A stretch of 64,000 nucleotides of DNA from Paramoeba atlantica (lineage: Eukaryota; Discosea), in the NCBI GenBank assembly GCA_977017575.1, contig CDRNVI010000161.1, positions 29,127 through 93,126 on the forward strand. The letters are read 5' to 3'. This document shows, in pieces, positions 11,339 through 23,104 of this stretch; the stretch's first letter is position 1, and every line of letters begins with the position of its first letter. The notes beneath the pieces were generated by a model. That model saw only the letters and a list, made by a program, of their open reading frames with translations. It was not told where the DNA came from and searched no databases. Both the position numbers and the translations under genes were made by a program.

Positions 11339-11782
11339 TGAAGATTACTGTGATCAGTGTTTTCTTCATAAGCTTACATCAGGTTGCATTGACCCAAACA
11401 ATGAAGAAGAAGAAGAAGAAGAACTTGAATCAGAGTTTCTTCAAACAATCAGTGTCAAGTCAAGATCACTGAGAATACATCCAGGAATGAGAGTCTCTGG
11501 TGAAAGAGTTTCTGTTTGGCCTTTTCTTTCAAATCAAACAATCCAATCATCAAAAGAATAATAAACACACACTTTTTTTTCTTTTTCTTTTTCTTTTTTG
11601 TTCCATTTCTTCAACCTTCACCATCTTCATTCAACCAAAAAACAAACAAATCAGAAAAGAGACCACAAGAGTGAACATATGGATATAACATTAGATTTTT
11701 TTTGAAGGCTCAAAAGGAATATTTGAAGTCACTTCAATCCTAAAAACACTATGATTGCAAGTGCAGCTTAAGCCCACTCTTA
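11339..11782 (+). other. Coding-like stretch opposite the 101-codon ORF, and one end of element X
   Basis: From 11341 on the + strand a frame reads EDYCDQCFLHKLTSGCIDP, then a run of seven Glu, then LESEFLQTISVKSRS, open in both units (unit 2 from 57854), with a C-x2-C...C pattern but no start codon in frame. The later part (about 11540-11780) is an inverted match to 43266-43600. It ends with gattgcaagtgcagcttaag (11753-11772), one terminal repeat of the 1-kb element seen in unit 2. Confidence 0.4.
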
Positions 11783-12066
11783 TGTAAAGCATTAAACCAA
11801 CAGTTTTCACTCCAAAACCTGATGGAGGTTGAAACTTGAACAAGCCCATTTCAGGAATTTTAAGAGGATGGAACTTTCCTTTGATAATTTCAAGAAAAAA
11901 TATCACTCTAGTCTCCCCTCAACCAATTATATGATGTTCATTTCCAAAAAAATATGGTTTCTTTCTGAATAAACATTCAACTAGAAGTCAATTTGTAGAA
12001 CCACACCACTATACACTCATTCAGACAGACCTGACAGATCTGTTAACTTGGAGCAAAGATGGTCTT
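11783..12066 (-). pseudogene. Inverted piggyBac transposase fragment
   Basis: On the minus strand this matches 54438-54710 of the piggyBac in unit 2: KTIFAPS, QVCLNECIVVWF (first Asp block, here with D changed to N), then VIFFLEIIKGKFHP and KFQPPSGFGVKTVGLML. It stops at GLML, where element X joins. Several stop codons are present. The same fragment sits at 58366-58650 in unit 2, so it predates the divergence of the two units. Confidence 0.75.
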
Positions 12067-12084
12067 TATTTTTTTGTTAAAAGC

Positions 12085-14520
12085 AACATGTAATCATGGA
12101 TGGGGTGATCTCTCATGATGATAATGTGGTTAAAAAAGCAATTAAGGATTTTTGGGAGGGTCTTCTCAGCACAGAAAGACCATATAACAAAGATTCTCTT
12201 GATGAACTGATTGCTGACCACCAACCTCATTTCCTCCCAGTTGAGAAACATAATGTGGACAGGAAGAAAGTCAATAAACTACTTCAGAGAACCAACAACA
12301 CCAGCACAGGACCTGATGGTATTCCCTTCTCTTTGTATAAGGCAACACAAGAGAAGTACTTTGATATGTGGGTAAAACTAATTCAACAAGCAGGTGAGGT
12401 TATGGATTTTCAGGAGATCAATTGATGAAGCAGTAAAATCAGTATATGACTCTTTTTACAAAGCTTTGGCAGAGGGGAAAGATGTGACTCTCCTCCAAAC
12501 AGACTTTTGCAAGGCATATGATTATGTGAATTGTGATGCACTCCTTTATATTCTCAAAGGTTTGAACACCCCCCTCAAGCAATCTATGTTGTTGAGAAAG
12601 TCCTTTGTGAATATGTAACCTGGCTGCCAAATATTGGTGGATCTAAGAGGGCAGGCACCAAAGAATCAATTCAAAGATGGACAGGAGTTAGACAAGGATG
12701 CTCAATCTCCCCTCTATTGTTTGTGATTGTGTTTGACATCTTCCTTGTGAGTTTGAAGAAGAAACACAACCCCCAAGATCTGCCAGGCTTTATGGATGAT
12801 TTGAGGATGGTGCTTTAGTGAGCTGAAACCATCAATTCTCTCACTCCAACCTTTAAGAAATATGAAGAAGTGACTGGAGCTAAACTGAACTTTAATAAGT
12901 GCTTTGACCTCTCAACTGAGTCTTACAAACCAGTAGGCCCCTGGTCTGAGATGGCAAGACCCAATTACTGTGGTGATGAAACTGGAAGTGAGATTGAGTA
13001 AATGGTTATTTCCTCTCAAAGATTGGAAAAAGGTGGTTGTGCACAGGGTGCTAGTTTAGCCCCAGGGGAATTCAGTGAAAGATGAAGCTCAAAAAGGAGA
13101 AGAATTATGAACTTGTAGAGTTCAGATATTAGCTGAAGAAGAGAAAGAGAAAGAAACTCACTTGGGAGTTTTAGAATAAAAAAAGTGCTTGAAGACCATT
13201 CTTGAGTCCATTGTTTTCTGTGTGTCAGAGTGACTGTGTGTTTGGTGTGGAGTCAGGAGGTCATTCACTGTGGTCTAAAAGATGAAGAAAGTTGAAACAG
13301 CAATTAAAAAGAGAGGTGGGAATTTTTGCTCAAGAGTGAAGATGGTCAATACCTATCTAACTCCATGTATGGAATACTTAGTGAGATTCAAGTTGATCCT
13401 AAAATCTGTCACCTCTTTGATGTGGAAATCCATCTGCTTAGCCCTGGGTGCCATGCCAACACTAAAACCTCTGTTCTTACTTTATGCTATCCCCTTTGGA
13501 CTCAAATCCTCAACTACACCACTCCATTGTTTTTAATTAGGCTCTTTTCACCTCTTGTCCACCAATAAGGAGTGACTATCAGAGTCCTCTCTCCATTGGA
13601 GCTATGCAGAAGGATGCTTTCATTGCAGCCCAAAGCCTTTCTTCCAAAGTTGTGTTTGGCCAGGCCACTTGTGTTGTATATACCAATATGTCTCAAATAA
13701 TTTCAATTGAAATCAAAGACTTGTATGTGGGGGAAGGAAGAGCTGAGTGTGTGGTGTACAACTTGACTCATGCAATTAGACCTCAGCTCAAGAGGAATTT
13801 ACTTAAATTTCTAATAAAAGAGCTATCTACAAGAAACAAGTTGTCTCACTTCTCAAACTAAGATTCAAGTTGTTGCTTAGCTGCCACTGAGAAAAGGAGT
13901 TATGATTTCATCTATTGGAAAAATGTTCTGTGGCTGAGGGTCTTCTTTAAGCAAGGGGAAGGAAATGTATTTTGCTGAAAGTACTCAACTGGCAAGAAAC
14001 TAAGAGTGTGTGGCCTTGTCTCAAAGTATCTTACCAGGCAAGAAACCTCTGTGGTGAGTGCTGCCCTGCTGAGTTTGTAGCTCACAGTGTGTGCAAAAGG
14101 AACTAAATCAGCCTAATATACTAAAAAAATTTTTAGAAAAATCTTAAGAAAGAATAAAATCCTCCTTTGGCCTCTAAGGACTCAAACCAAGAAAGAATTA
14201 AAGAAAAGAAAAGTTTTAAATTCAAAGGTTTTTTAATGTTTTATAATGGTTCAGGACATACAAACCCTCATTTAGAGGGTGTAGGTTTTGCAGTTTTCAG
14301 GAAAGAAAGAGAGATATGTGGTGGGTTTGAAACCATTTCTTTTGGTTTTAACAATATTGGTGAATTTACAGGCTGTTTGAGAGGGATACAAAATGTTAAA
14401 TCAATGATAAAAGAGATTATGATTGTTGAAGATTGTATAATTCTTACCAAGATAATGTTCAAAACCCATACTAGAAAAAATTATACTTTAAATGAATTAC
14501 TTTGTGAAATTACAAGTTAA
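12085..14520 (+). pseudogene. Non-LTR retroelement: RT plus RNase H, degraded (unit 1)
   Basis: Order of motifs: STGPDGIPFSLYK (RT N-terminal block), LLQTDFCKAYDYVN (motif A with catalytic Asp), TGVRQGCSISPLLFVIVFD (motif B), GFMDDL (motif C, the catalytic DD), INSLTPTFKKYEEVTGAKLN with FNK (motif D region), and a thumb-like KMVNTYLTPCMEYLVRF. After a gap, an RNase H-like domain follows (14240-14460: FYNGSGHTNPHLEGVGFAVF, NNIGEFTGCL with the conserved Glu, VEDCIILT with Asp); its first Asp is Asn. Stops, a deletion between 12425 and 12430, and a 244-bp insertion (13033-13276) break it. The copy at 58665-60855 is allelic. LINE-type assignment from motifs; clade unknown. Confidence 0.82.
13033..13276. 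other. Insertion present only in unit 1
   Basis: Unit 2 reads ggtggttcaaaagatgaag without interruption (about 59611-59630). Unit 1 has about 244 extra bases between ggtggtt and aaaagatgaag, starting gtgcacagggtgctag and ending cactgtggtct. No coding potential. It could be a small non-autonomous element, although clear target duplications are not visible. Confidence 0.6.
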
Positions 14521-15730
14521 GGCTTGAAGGTTTGTAACACTATAAGTAAAACAACTATTTAAGATAAGAAAAGCTTTGGTATTATCTTTGAACTCTAAAA
14601 ATCAACATCTTATAATCACTTTTAGAACAAAAATTTTATCAATTCAATAAGAAAATAACTTATTATTGATATTTGGTGATGAAAATGATATTACATAACA
14701 CCACTCATTCACTGAGAGATTATACATTACCTCTAAGTTTGAAACAAAGGATATTGTTTTGATAATTGTAAAAATTGAAAGATTCCATCCAATAATACCA
14801 ACTATGAGCATTAAAGTGATATAGAATTCATTTCAAGAGGAACAATATCTATGAGAGCAATTATGTATTAAAACAACTTTGAGTTTTTTAGTATCTTTTT
14901 TGTAATTAAAATCAGTTTCATTAATATTCATGATCAATTGAAAGTGAGCAGCATCAATCTTTTCTTGCAATTCTTTTACATTTTGTTTCAGCTTTTCTTC
15001 AAACAAACTGCATCTCTCTGCCTCAAGTGGCTCTAAATCAATAAGAAAAAGTTGTTTTTCACTCTAAACAAAGAAATAAATCCAAGTGAAAAAGATTGCT
15101 TTTAAGAAAGTGGTATTAATCCAATCTTTGAGGGTGGTTTGGATCAATGAAACTTGGTTTCCATTACATTTTTACATATATTTAACAATTTTATCAATTT
15201 GAAAAGGTTCAATCTTTGTAAAGTGTTTTCACATCTTTGATTTCACTCTAAAAAGCAGGTTACCCCAGGTTTTGGAAAGTTTTCTGTTTTGTTGTTAGTC
15301 AATTTGAAAAAAACAACTCACATTTGTAAAAGTTATTATTTATTCTTTTTCATTTGGACTATTAAGAATTAATTTTTTATAAAAACAATAATATTACTTT
15401 ATTAAAGTTTAACAAAGAGTTAACTTTTCTTATTCAAAGGTTTTAGAAAAAAAAATGTATTCATGAACTAGAAGTTTTAAATTTTACAATGAAATTACTT
15501 CAACAAGAAGAGCAAAAGATTTTTTTTTTTTTATAAAAGAAGATAATAGATTCTTGTATATGAGTTTAGGTGAAATGAAGCAATTAAACAAAAACCAACA
15601 AAAACAAACAAAAAACTAAAATCAATTTCAGAAACAAAATTAATTTTCTTTATTTGGCTAAAAAAAAAATATTTTTCTCAATTTGATTTTTATATTTTTG
15701 AAAAAAATAAGATTTTAAATATTCAAAAAA
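14521..15730. other. AT-rich spacer shared with unit 2
   Basis: About 75-80 percent A+T, with no ORF worth calling. Colinear with 60856-62080 with frequent A/G and C/T differences. It lies between the retroelement and the 193-bp satellite and may be the 3' untranslated part of the element; no diagnostic tail seen. Confidence 0.5.
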
Positions 15731-16790
15731 GAGAATCAGAAAATAAATTAAGAAATTACATTCAATATGGAGACATAATTAAGAAATTGAAATTACAAAA
15801 AATTAATATAAAAAAAAGAAAATAAAAAATAAATCAAATACATCAATTCAAAACAATTAAGAAATTTGATTGAATCAACTTAAAAAATATCATAGATCTG
15901 AAATATAAATTCTAAAAATATCAGAGAATCAGAAAATAAATTAAGGAATTGCATTCAATATGGAGACATAATTAAGAAATTGAAATTACAAAAAAATAAT
16001 ATGAAAAAAATGAAATAAAAAATAAATCAAATACATCAATTCAAAACAATTAAGAAATTTTATTGAACCAACTTAAAAAATATCACAGATCTGAAATATA
16101 AGTTCTAAAAATATCAGAGAATCAGAAAATAAATTAAGAAATTACATTCAATATGAAGACATAATTAAGAAATTGAAATTACAAAAAATTAATATAAAAA
16201 AAAGAAAATAAAAAATAAATCAAATACATCAATTCAAAACAATTAAGAAATTTGATTGAATCAACTTAAAAAATATCATAGATCTGAAATATAAATTCTA
16301 AAAATATCAGAGAATCAGAAAATAAATTAAGGAATTGCATTCAATATGGAGACATAATTAAGAAATTGAAATTACAAAAAAATAATATGAAAAAAATGAA
16401 ATAAAAAATAAATCAAATACATCAATTCAAAACAATTAAGAAATTTTATTGAACCAACTTAAAAAATATCATAGATCTGAAAAATAAGTTCTAAAAATAT
16501 CAGAGAATCAGAAAATAAATTAAAGAATTGCATTCAATATAGAAACATAATTAAGAAATTGAAATTACAAAAAATTAATGTAAAAAAAAGAAAATAAAAA
16601 ATAAATCAAATACATCAATTCAAAACAATTAAGAAATTTGATTGAACCAACTTAAAAAATATTTTTAAAATAAAAAATAAATTTAAAAAATATTACAAAA
16701 TCAGAAAATAAATTAAAACATTTTATTCAATATAGAAATATAATTAAGAAATTGAAATTACAAAAAAATAATATAAAAAAAATTACTTTT
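15731..16790. repeat. 193-bp satellite, about 5.5 units, dimeric order
   Basis: The marker catagatctgaaatataa (or cacagatct) recurs at 15892, 16085, 16278 and 16471, exactly 193 bp apart. Monomers alternate between two types: A (gattgaatcaactt, attacattcaata) and B (tattgaaccaactt, attgcattcaata). The real repeat is therefore a 386-bp dimer. The last unit (16670-16790) is diverged. A+T about 80 percent; no coding. Confidence 0.95.
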
Positions 16791-18440
16791 AATCATTTCT
16801 TATTGATTCTCTATTTCAAATATCCAAGTAAAAGAGGGCAAACAACTCCACACAAACATTTCATAATGATGTAAGTTTTGATAACAGACCAAACTATTGT
16901 ATGAATAAACTAAAAACTGATTTGAGTAGAGAGGTGTGAGGTAGTGAATAAAATTATATTGTACTGCTCAAATAGAATGCTTATACTTGTTTAATAAAGT
17001 TGATGCAAGTTTTTCAAGTTGATACAGGAAGTGTGAAAAAGAGTGAATATTTTTTACTCTTGTTGGAGCCTTCATTGATAAGTCAGATTTACCACCACAA
17101 TCAAAACTACCATTATCAATAACTTATTCAACTCAAAAAGACAGATTTTTGATTAGTGCCTTTCAAAAAGCTTCTTTAACAAGATCACATTTATAGGCAT
17201 GGCAACCAAAAATCTGAAAGACTTTTCTAGCCATTTGATTCAATTCTTCAATTGCTGCTGCTAGGTTTGAAGGAGTATGATCCCCCATTACAGATCCAAA
17301 GGAAGAGAGGTTCAAAGAATCTAAAAAGGACTAGACTTCAGGGAATTTCTTTGCCAGATTTTGTAGACCATTTAAAAGAGAAAAATTATTCTTTGCAATT
17401 GACAAGGCATCATGATCAACTGCTTCTTGAATACTCAAATTAACATGCCCACCTTCACCCTGGATACCAACAGAAAGAAGATTTCATCTTTGTGATGAAT
17501 TTCCATCATGAGAGAAAGTTGGGGATTTTAGTTCTTGGATCAGTAGTGCTTCTAATTTTAATTGAATGCTGTCTTCACAACAAATCTGTTGGATTGTGGT
17601 TGATGATGAAAGAGTAAGGTCTTTTTCTAAAAAAATTCAGAAAAATTCTCAAATTGCAGAAGAAATATTTCTCTGGACCATCTCAAAGGAAAAAAGAGAA
17701 CAAATCAAATTGTGAACTTTTTGAGAAAATTGCAATCTACCAGCACCAAGTTCAAGAGTTCTTACCTGCTCTTTCATTTCTTCTTTTTCTTTTTCATTGT
17801 TCTCCTTGTCCTCTTTAGTTTTCTTTGCAAGAGCAAGGAGGTTATGAAATGAAATTTCCTTAGAAAGATCAATCAAATGATGAACTTTTATCAACAAAAA
17901 GATCAAGATTATTAAATGCTTTGATGTGTGGTGGGCAGCAAATAAAATAATCACAAGCAGGTTGGCTTTCCTTGTTTCAATCATGACCACTTCATAAACC
18001 ACCAGAAAATTCCCCACCACTTCCACAAAAGCAGATTGCCCAACTTTATCAAAGAATTTGGGGGTCAATAAAGAAAAACAACCATTTTCATTCAAAACAA
18101 AATGTTCAACAACAATTCACAATTTTCAGTGTTTCAATCATTGGTTCCAGGAGGTGAGTCCTTCTCTAATAATTTTTCAATCTAAAGCCTTTTCTAATTG
18201 TCTTCACCATTTCTCCTCAAACAAGGAAGGAACAGCAATGAATGGTCCAGCATAAGTCATTGCTTTGTGGTTTGGTCCTTGACAATATTCACACTCAGCT
18301 TGCACTACTTTCAAGAATCACTTCTTTATGGGTTTCATGAGTCTTTTTTCAAAAAAAAAAAAGATCAGTTTCAAGAAGAGGGTCTTTGAATTCAAAATCC
18401 AAAAGAATTTTGGGGATTGAAAGAAATACCTGCCTTAATC
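16791..18440. other. Unrecognised AT-rich region with broken minus-strand frames
   Basis: Composition is nearer to coding than the satellite. On the minus strand 18095-17649 is open for 148 codons with a charged coiled-coil-like part (KTKEDKENNEKEKEEMKEQV), but it lacks any recognisable domain. On + 17252-17443 there is a 63-codon frame. These are probably decayed transposon or host fragments. The unit-2 counterpart is outside the window, so conservation cannot be tested. Confidence 0.3.
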
Positions 18441-19354
18441 AGAGTTGTACAACAATTTTTTTGAGCAATTTCAAGGGCCAGAACAATTCAACTCCAAAAC
18501 AAAAGAACAAAAAAAGAAAAAAATCTTTGTCATGGCACTACCTGCACAACTTTGGGCATGTTTGCACTCTAGAAAGAGAGAAAGAGTGGTGGTGAGAAAG
18601 AGAGAAAGGAGAGACAAAAGAAAAACAAAGAATTCAAAAATCCCAAAAGAGAGAAGAAGAATGAAAGAGAAAGAAAAGAAAAACAAAAACAAAGTGAAAA
18701 AGACAAAAAGACAAAAAAAAAAAGGAGGGAAGGGAGGAAAGGAAAAAAAAAAAAGAGAGATTTCAAAAGAAAAAGAAAAAAAAAAAAGAGAAAAAAAAAA
18801 GACTTTTTCCCCCTTGAAAAACAACAAACAACAAACCACAAACCAACCACACCACCAATCACTTCCCACTTCATTCGAATCAATACTCACTCTCCCCTCT
18901 TCCTCTCAAACCCCACCTTCAAAAGCTCTGCTCCCCACCCCTGATGTAACAACAGATTTTCAAGATTGCCATGGCCATGCCTCTCGATCTTGGGCACCCT
19001 CAAACCAGATAGCACAGAAAACTTTCGGTTCCCAAAACTTCACTTGGGCCAAGTGGAGAAAGAGTCACAGCCAAGAAGGAGAGCAAGAGAAAGAAAAAGA
19101 AGGAAAAAAAGAAGAGGTCAGAGAAAGAGAAAAGGAAGGAAAAAGACAAAGAGAACCCCAAAAAAGCGAGAGAGCAGGAGCAGAAACAATGAAGAAAGAG
19201 AGAAAAGAAAGGAAGAGAATGAAAAGAAAAAGAAAATAGAGGAGGAAAAAAAACAGAAAGGAAAAAGAATGGAAAAAAAGAGGAAGAAAGAGAAAAATCA
19301 GAAAAAGAAAAGAATGAAAGAAACAGAAAAGAAAGAGAAAAAGAACTAAATCGA
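18441..19354. repeat. Purine-rich tracts (GAAA/GAGA) around a short unique segment
   Basis: 18580-18830 and 19070-19345 are nearly pure A/G on the + strand; 18840-19060 is unique, balanced sequence. The frames (K/E/R-rich) follow from composition. The second tract runs directly into the start of the zinc-finger frame at 19355, so part of it may have been the 5' end of that element. Confidence 0.7.
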
Positions 19355-22295
19355 ATGGACAATCCTCAGGCCCAAAAGACAACTTCACATCCTCCAAAAT
19401 TCCTTGGCAATTGCTTGTACCAAAGATGCAGAGGCCAACACCAAAAAGTAATAGTCTCCCGATGTGAGAAGTGCCTCCTTACATTCTGCTCCTTTTCCCA
19501 CCACAGGAAGTCACAAACTCTCTGTCACCCTCTTCCTCCTCCCCCCCCCCAACCTCTCCCATCCCTAACCTCCCCTCCCTGCTCTCCCTCCAATCCCTCC
19601 TCCCACCCTCCCTCCCCAATTCCCTCCCACCCTCCCTCCCCACTCCCCTCCCCCACTCCCTATCCCTCTCTGCATCTCAATTTTAATCCTGATCTCGATC
19701 CCTCCAGCACCCCTCCCCCTTCATGTAACAACCCTGAATGCAATGGTAAAGCAGAAGTTGGCTCCCACATCTCCTGTAACCACTGCCAAATGCATTATTG
19801 TTCAACACAATGCCACAACAGCACAGAAAACCATCCCATCACCCCTTTTCCTCCTCCCCCATCTCACCCCTCACCTCACACACCTCTCCACCCTCCTTCC
19901 CATCCACCTCATTTGCCCCCCCCCCAAGCCCACCTCACCACCTCCCTTCCCACACCCCCTCTCACTCCCCTCTCACTCCCCCTCCCCAACAACTTTCCCA
20001 CCGCCCTTCTTCTCATGGCCCACCTTCTTTTCAACAAACTCCTCCCTCCCTCTCCCTTATCCTTGAACTCTTCGAAAATGGCTCCTATGAAGATATAGTC
20101 TTAACTGTCCCCCGCTTCAGAAACTTGGATCGCGCAAGAACAAGCTCCCTCCAAACATGCAGAGCTCGTGACCTCCTTGGACTTGGAATCAACCACTTCT
20201 TTGATGGCCAACACCATTCTCTCCTCAGATTTCAAAAATGCTCAACAAACAAAGCAAGATGAGATATCGTCCCCCTTCTCTTGAATCGCAAGTAGCACGG
20301 GGAGAATAGCCTTTCTCCTACAGTTCTGGCAACACTGGAAACCTGCACCACAGCCTCCCAAAATCTCGCTCACAAATGTCAAAGACAACTTCTTTTTCAT
20401 CTGTGGGGATGGATCTGTTGCTACCAACCCAAATGGATGGTGCGTTGGAAGCTCATCACTCTGTGTCATTCGTGAGAACAAGGAAATTGTCCACTCTCTC
20501 ATCCATTCTCCCAAGCCCTGAAAACCATATTAACTGGAGAAACCACGAGAACAACTCTTTGGCAGATAGGATCACAAGTTTAGCAGTACACAGAGGATGC
20601 CCTGACAACACCTGGAGAATCACACCCATCCTCAACCCAGACCCACAACACATCCAACAACTCTTCTTCAATCATGGGCGCTCTACAACCCTTCCTCATG
20701 GAAGCAAAGAAGAGGCTGCAATGAACTTCATCCTCTCTCTTGAAGGAGACTCCTTCTCAAAACACATCCCCCTCCGCTACATGGACTCAGTACCACTCTG
20801 CCTTCGTGATACAGTCATCAAAACTTTTTGTGCTGTATGACACCTCTTTCATAAGATACCCCAACTCCTGATCCTCCTCCCAAAATGGATCATTGGCTGC
20901 CTTAGAAGGAGTACTCGAGGAATGAAAGAAGTGAAATCTTGATGCACCATGGTGCGAAATTTTGAGTGGGAGAGACTCCACAAAAAACTCGAGGGCAAGC
21001 TCAGCAAACTCAAGCAAAAGAGGAGGCAGAAGTCCACCAAGAAAACCAAGGCAGACCAGATTATTGAAGAGGTCAGAAAAGGACATCTCTCCAAAGCTGC
21101 AAGGAAGCTTCAATCCAAGAGTGGATTCAGGGATCTCTCAGTCCCAGAAAATCGTGAAACTGCGAAGAACCTCTACCCAAGATCTGAGCAGGCGTGGACT
21201 CCACCAGATGGAGAAGAAATTCCTGACTGGAAACCAGCAATCCTTGAACAAGATGAGTTTCAGTCCTTTGACTCACTTGATCTGGCCCTTCGGAGACTTC
21301 CAAAAGGCCGCACACCAGGGCTCTCAGGAATGTCTTATGAGTTTGTCACACTCCTATGCACAGACCGAGAACTCTGCTCAACCCTCAAAGAATTGACTGT
21401 CTTAATCACCAACCAAAAACTCAATGAAACCATACACAACATCATGGCAACCTCTCTCTTCATTCCTCTGGCAAAAGGGTCCAGCAAGGAGATCCCCTCG
21501 GGACAATTTTCTTTTGTCTGGGATTTCATGGAATCCTCAATCCAATCTTTCAGAAGGTTGATGCTCCACCGAATGCACTTCTTCTTCTCCTCTTTGTCGA
21601 TGATATATTTGTTTGTGGGAGCCCAGTTGCCATTGCAGAAATCACCACTCAGATCCAGAGTGTCCTCCCAAATGCCAACCTCAAACTTGGCACAGAAAGG
21701 GGCAAAATGGTCTGTTTCTCTCCCGAAGCGCCCAGGAGCAATGACCTCAAAAATCTTGGCATTGGGAAGGCGGAAGTAATCACAGTTCTAGGGTCACCCA
21801 TCGGGCTGAACTCAAATTTCCAAGTGGCTTCACACCCTTGCTCAAGAATACCAACAAGCATCGCAAGACCACTGTTTAATAATGTTCTCCAACCCCCATG
21901 AAAGTCTTGAGCTTTTTGTTAAAACCATCACACCCAAACTAACATACATCTGTTGCACAACACCTCTCTCTTTAACCCCTTTCCAAGACTTCATCAAGCA
22001 AACCACTACAACAAACATCAATTACCTCCTCAACCCCCTCCAAGTCCCCCACCTGCATCCAAACAAAGAACTCCATCTCTCTCAAGTAGAAGCTGCAGGC
22101 CTTCCAAAGTCAAAAGGTGGTGGTGGCTTGAGCTACTCTCAGAACACCCACCAAGCAGCCTTCCTTGGCTCCTGGATCTCAGTCTACCAAAGAGAGAAAA
22201 CCCGATCAAAAAAGGGAAGAAAGGGGAACAAGAAAAAGGGGAACAAGAAAAAGAGGAACAAAAAAAAGAGAAAAAGTGAGAAAGTGAAAAAGTGA
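19355..22295 (+). pseudogene. Non-LTR retroelement with paired zinc fingers and RT, degraded
   Basis: The first frame (19355-20098) has two cysteine clusters of identical spacing, C-x4-C-x11-C-x2-C-x4-C-x3-(H/C), at residues 20-49 and about 124-154 (the second ends YCSTQCH, MYND-like), joined by a Pro/Ser-rich linker. After broken frames, 20949-21500 reads EEVRKGHLSKAARKLQS and LRRLPKGRTPGLSGMSYEFV, the entry of the RT domain in R2/LINE-like enzymes. Then, in another frame, LLFVDDIFVCGSPVAI (motif C, catalytic DD) appears at about 21590. The C-terminal part is AAGLPKSKGGGGLSYS...AAFLGSW. Motifs A and B are missing between about 21490 and 21520, so a deletion removed part of the active site. 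No target-site signature found. Confidence 0.75.
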
Positions 22296-23095
22296 AAAAA
22301 AAGAGAAGAGATAAAAGTGAAAAAGAGAAGAAAAAACAGAAAAGTAAAGAAATAAAAAAAATAAAGAGAGAACCCATTCCGGTCCCATTCATAAAGGGCA
22401 AAAAAGTTCGAGAAAGAGGAAAGAAAAAAAGAGAGAAAAAAGAAAAAAAGAGAGAAAAAAGAAAAAGAGAGAGAAAAAAGAAAAAGAGAGAGAAAAGAAA
22501 AAAGAGAGAGAAAAGAAAAAAGAAAAAGAGAGAGAAAAGAAAAAGAGAAGAGAGAGAAGAGAAAAGGCAAAACAAAACCAATGAGGCCAGAAAAATTATG
22601 AACCCTAAAATCTTTTTTTTTGGTGCTAAAATAAACCAGCGTTGAAAAAATATTTTACAAGGAAATTTTGATGAGAATTTTTTTTTCAATGCCCTGAAAA
22701 ACCTTTGCAATTGCGCTCCTTTCCCTTGGCAACCCGGTGAGAGAGAGGAAAGAGCGAAAGGAGAAGAAAAGAGGAAAGAGAAAAAGAAAAGAAAGAAAGA
22801 GAAATTAAAAAAAGAATTAACTTAAAAAAAAAAGAACTAAAAAAAAAGGGAAAGAGGAAGAAGGAGAGAAGGAGGGAAGAAGGAGGGAAGAAGGAGGGAA
22901 GAAGGAGGGAAGAGGGAGGGAAGAGGGAGGGAAGAAGGAGGGAAGAAGGAGGGAAGAAGGAGGGAAGAAGGAGGGAAGAGGGAGGGAAGAGGGAGGGAAG
23001 AAGGAGGGAAGAGGGAGGGAAGAAGGAGGGAAGAGGGAGGGAAGAGGGAGGGAAGGTAAGGAAGGAGGAAAGGTTGGGGAAGGTTGGGAAGAGGT
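22190..23095. repeat. Purine tract with 11-bp tandem repeats
   Basis: A/G-rich on the + strand for 0.9 kb. 22860-23055 is a regular array of gaaggagggaa and gaggagggaa-type 11-mers, about 17 copies in two interspersed variants. It lies immediately before a pyrimidine tract of opposite bias. No coding. Confidence 0.85.
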
Positions 23096-23104
23096 GGGTG
23101 AAGT

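Noticed and set aside
15731..16790. CRISPR-like array
   Set aside because: The 193-bp units are contiguous satellite monomers without unique spacers, and the genome is eukaryotic.
18445..19239. 264-codon K/E-rich ORF
   Set aside because: Purine microsatellite; only the short unique part (18840-19060) has ordinary composition, without a domain.
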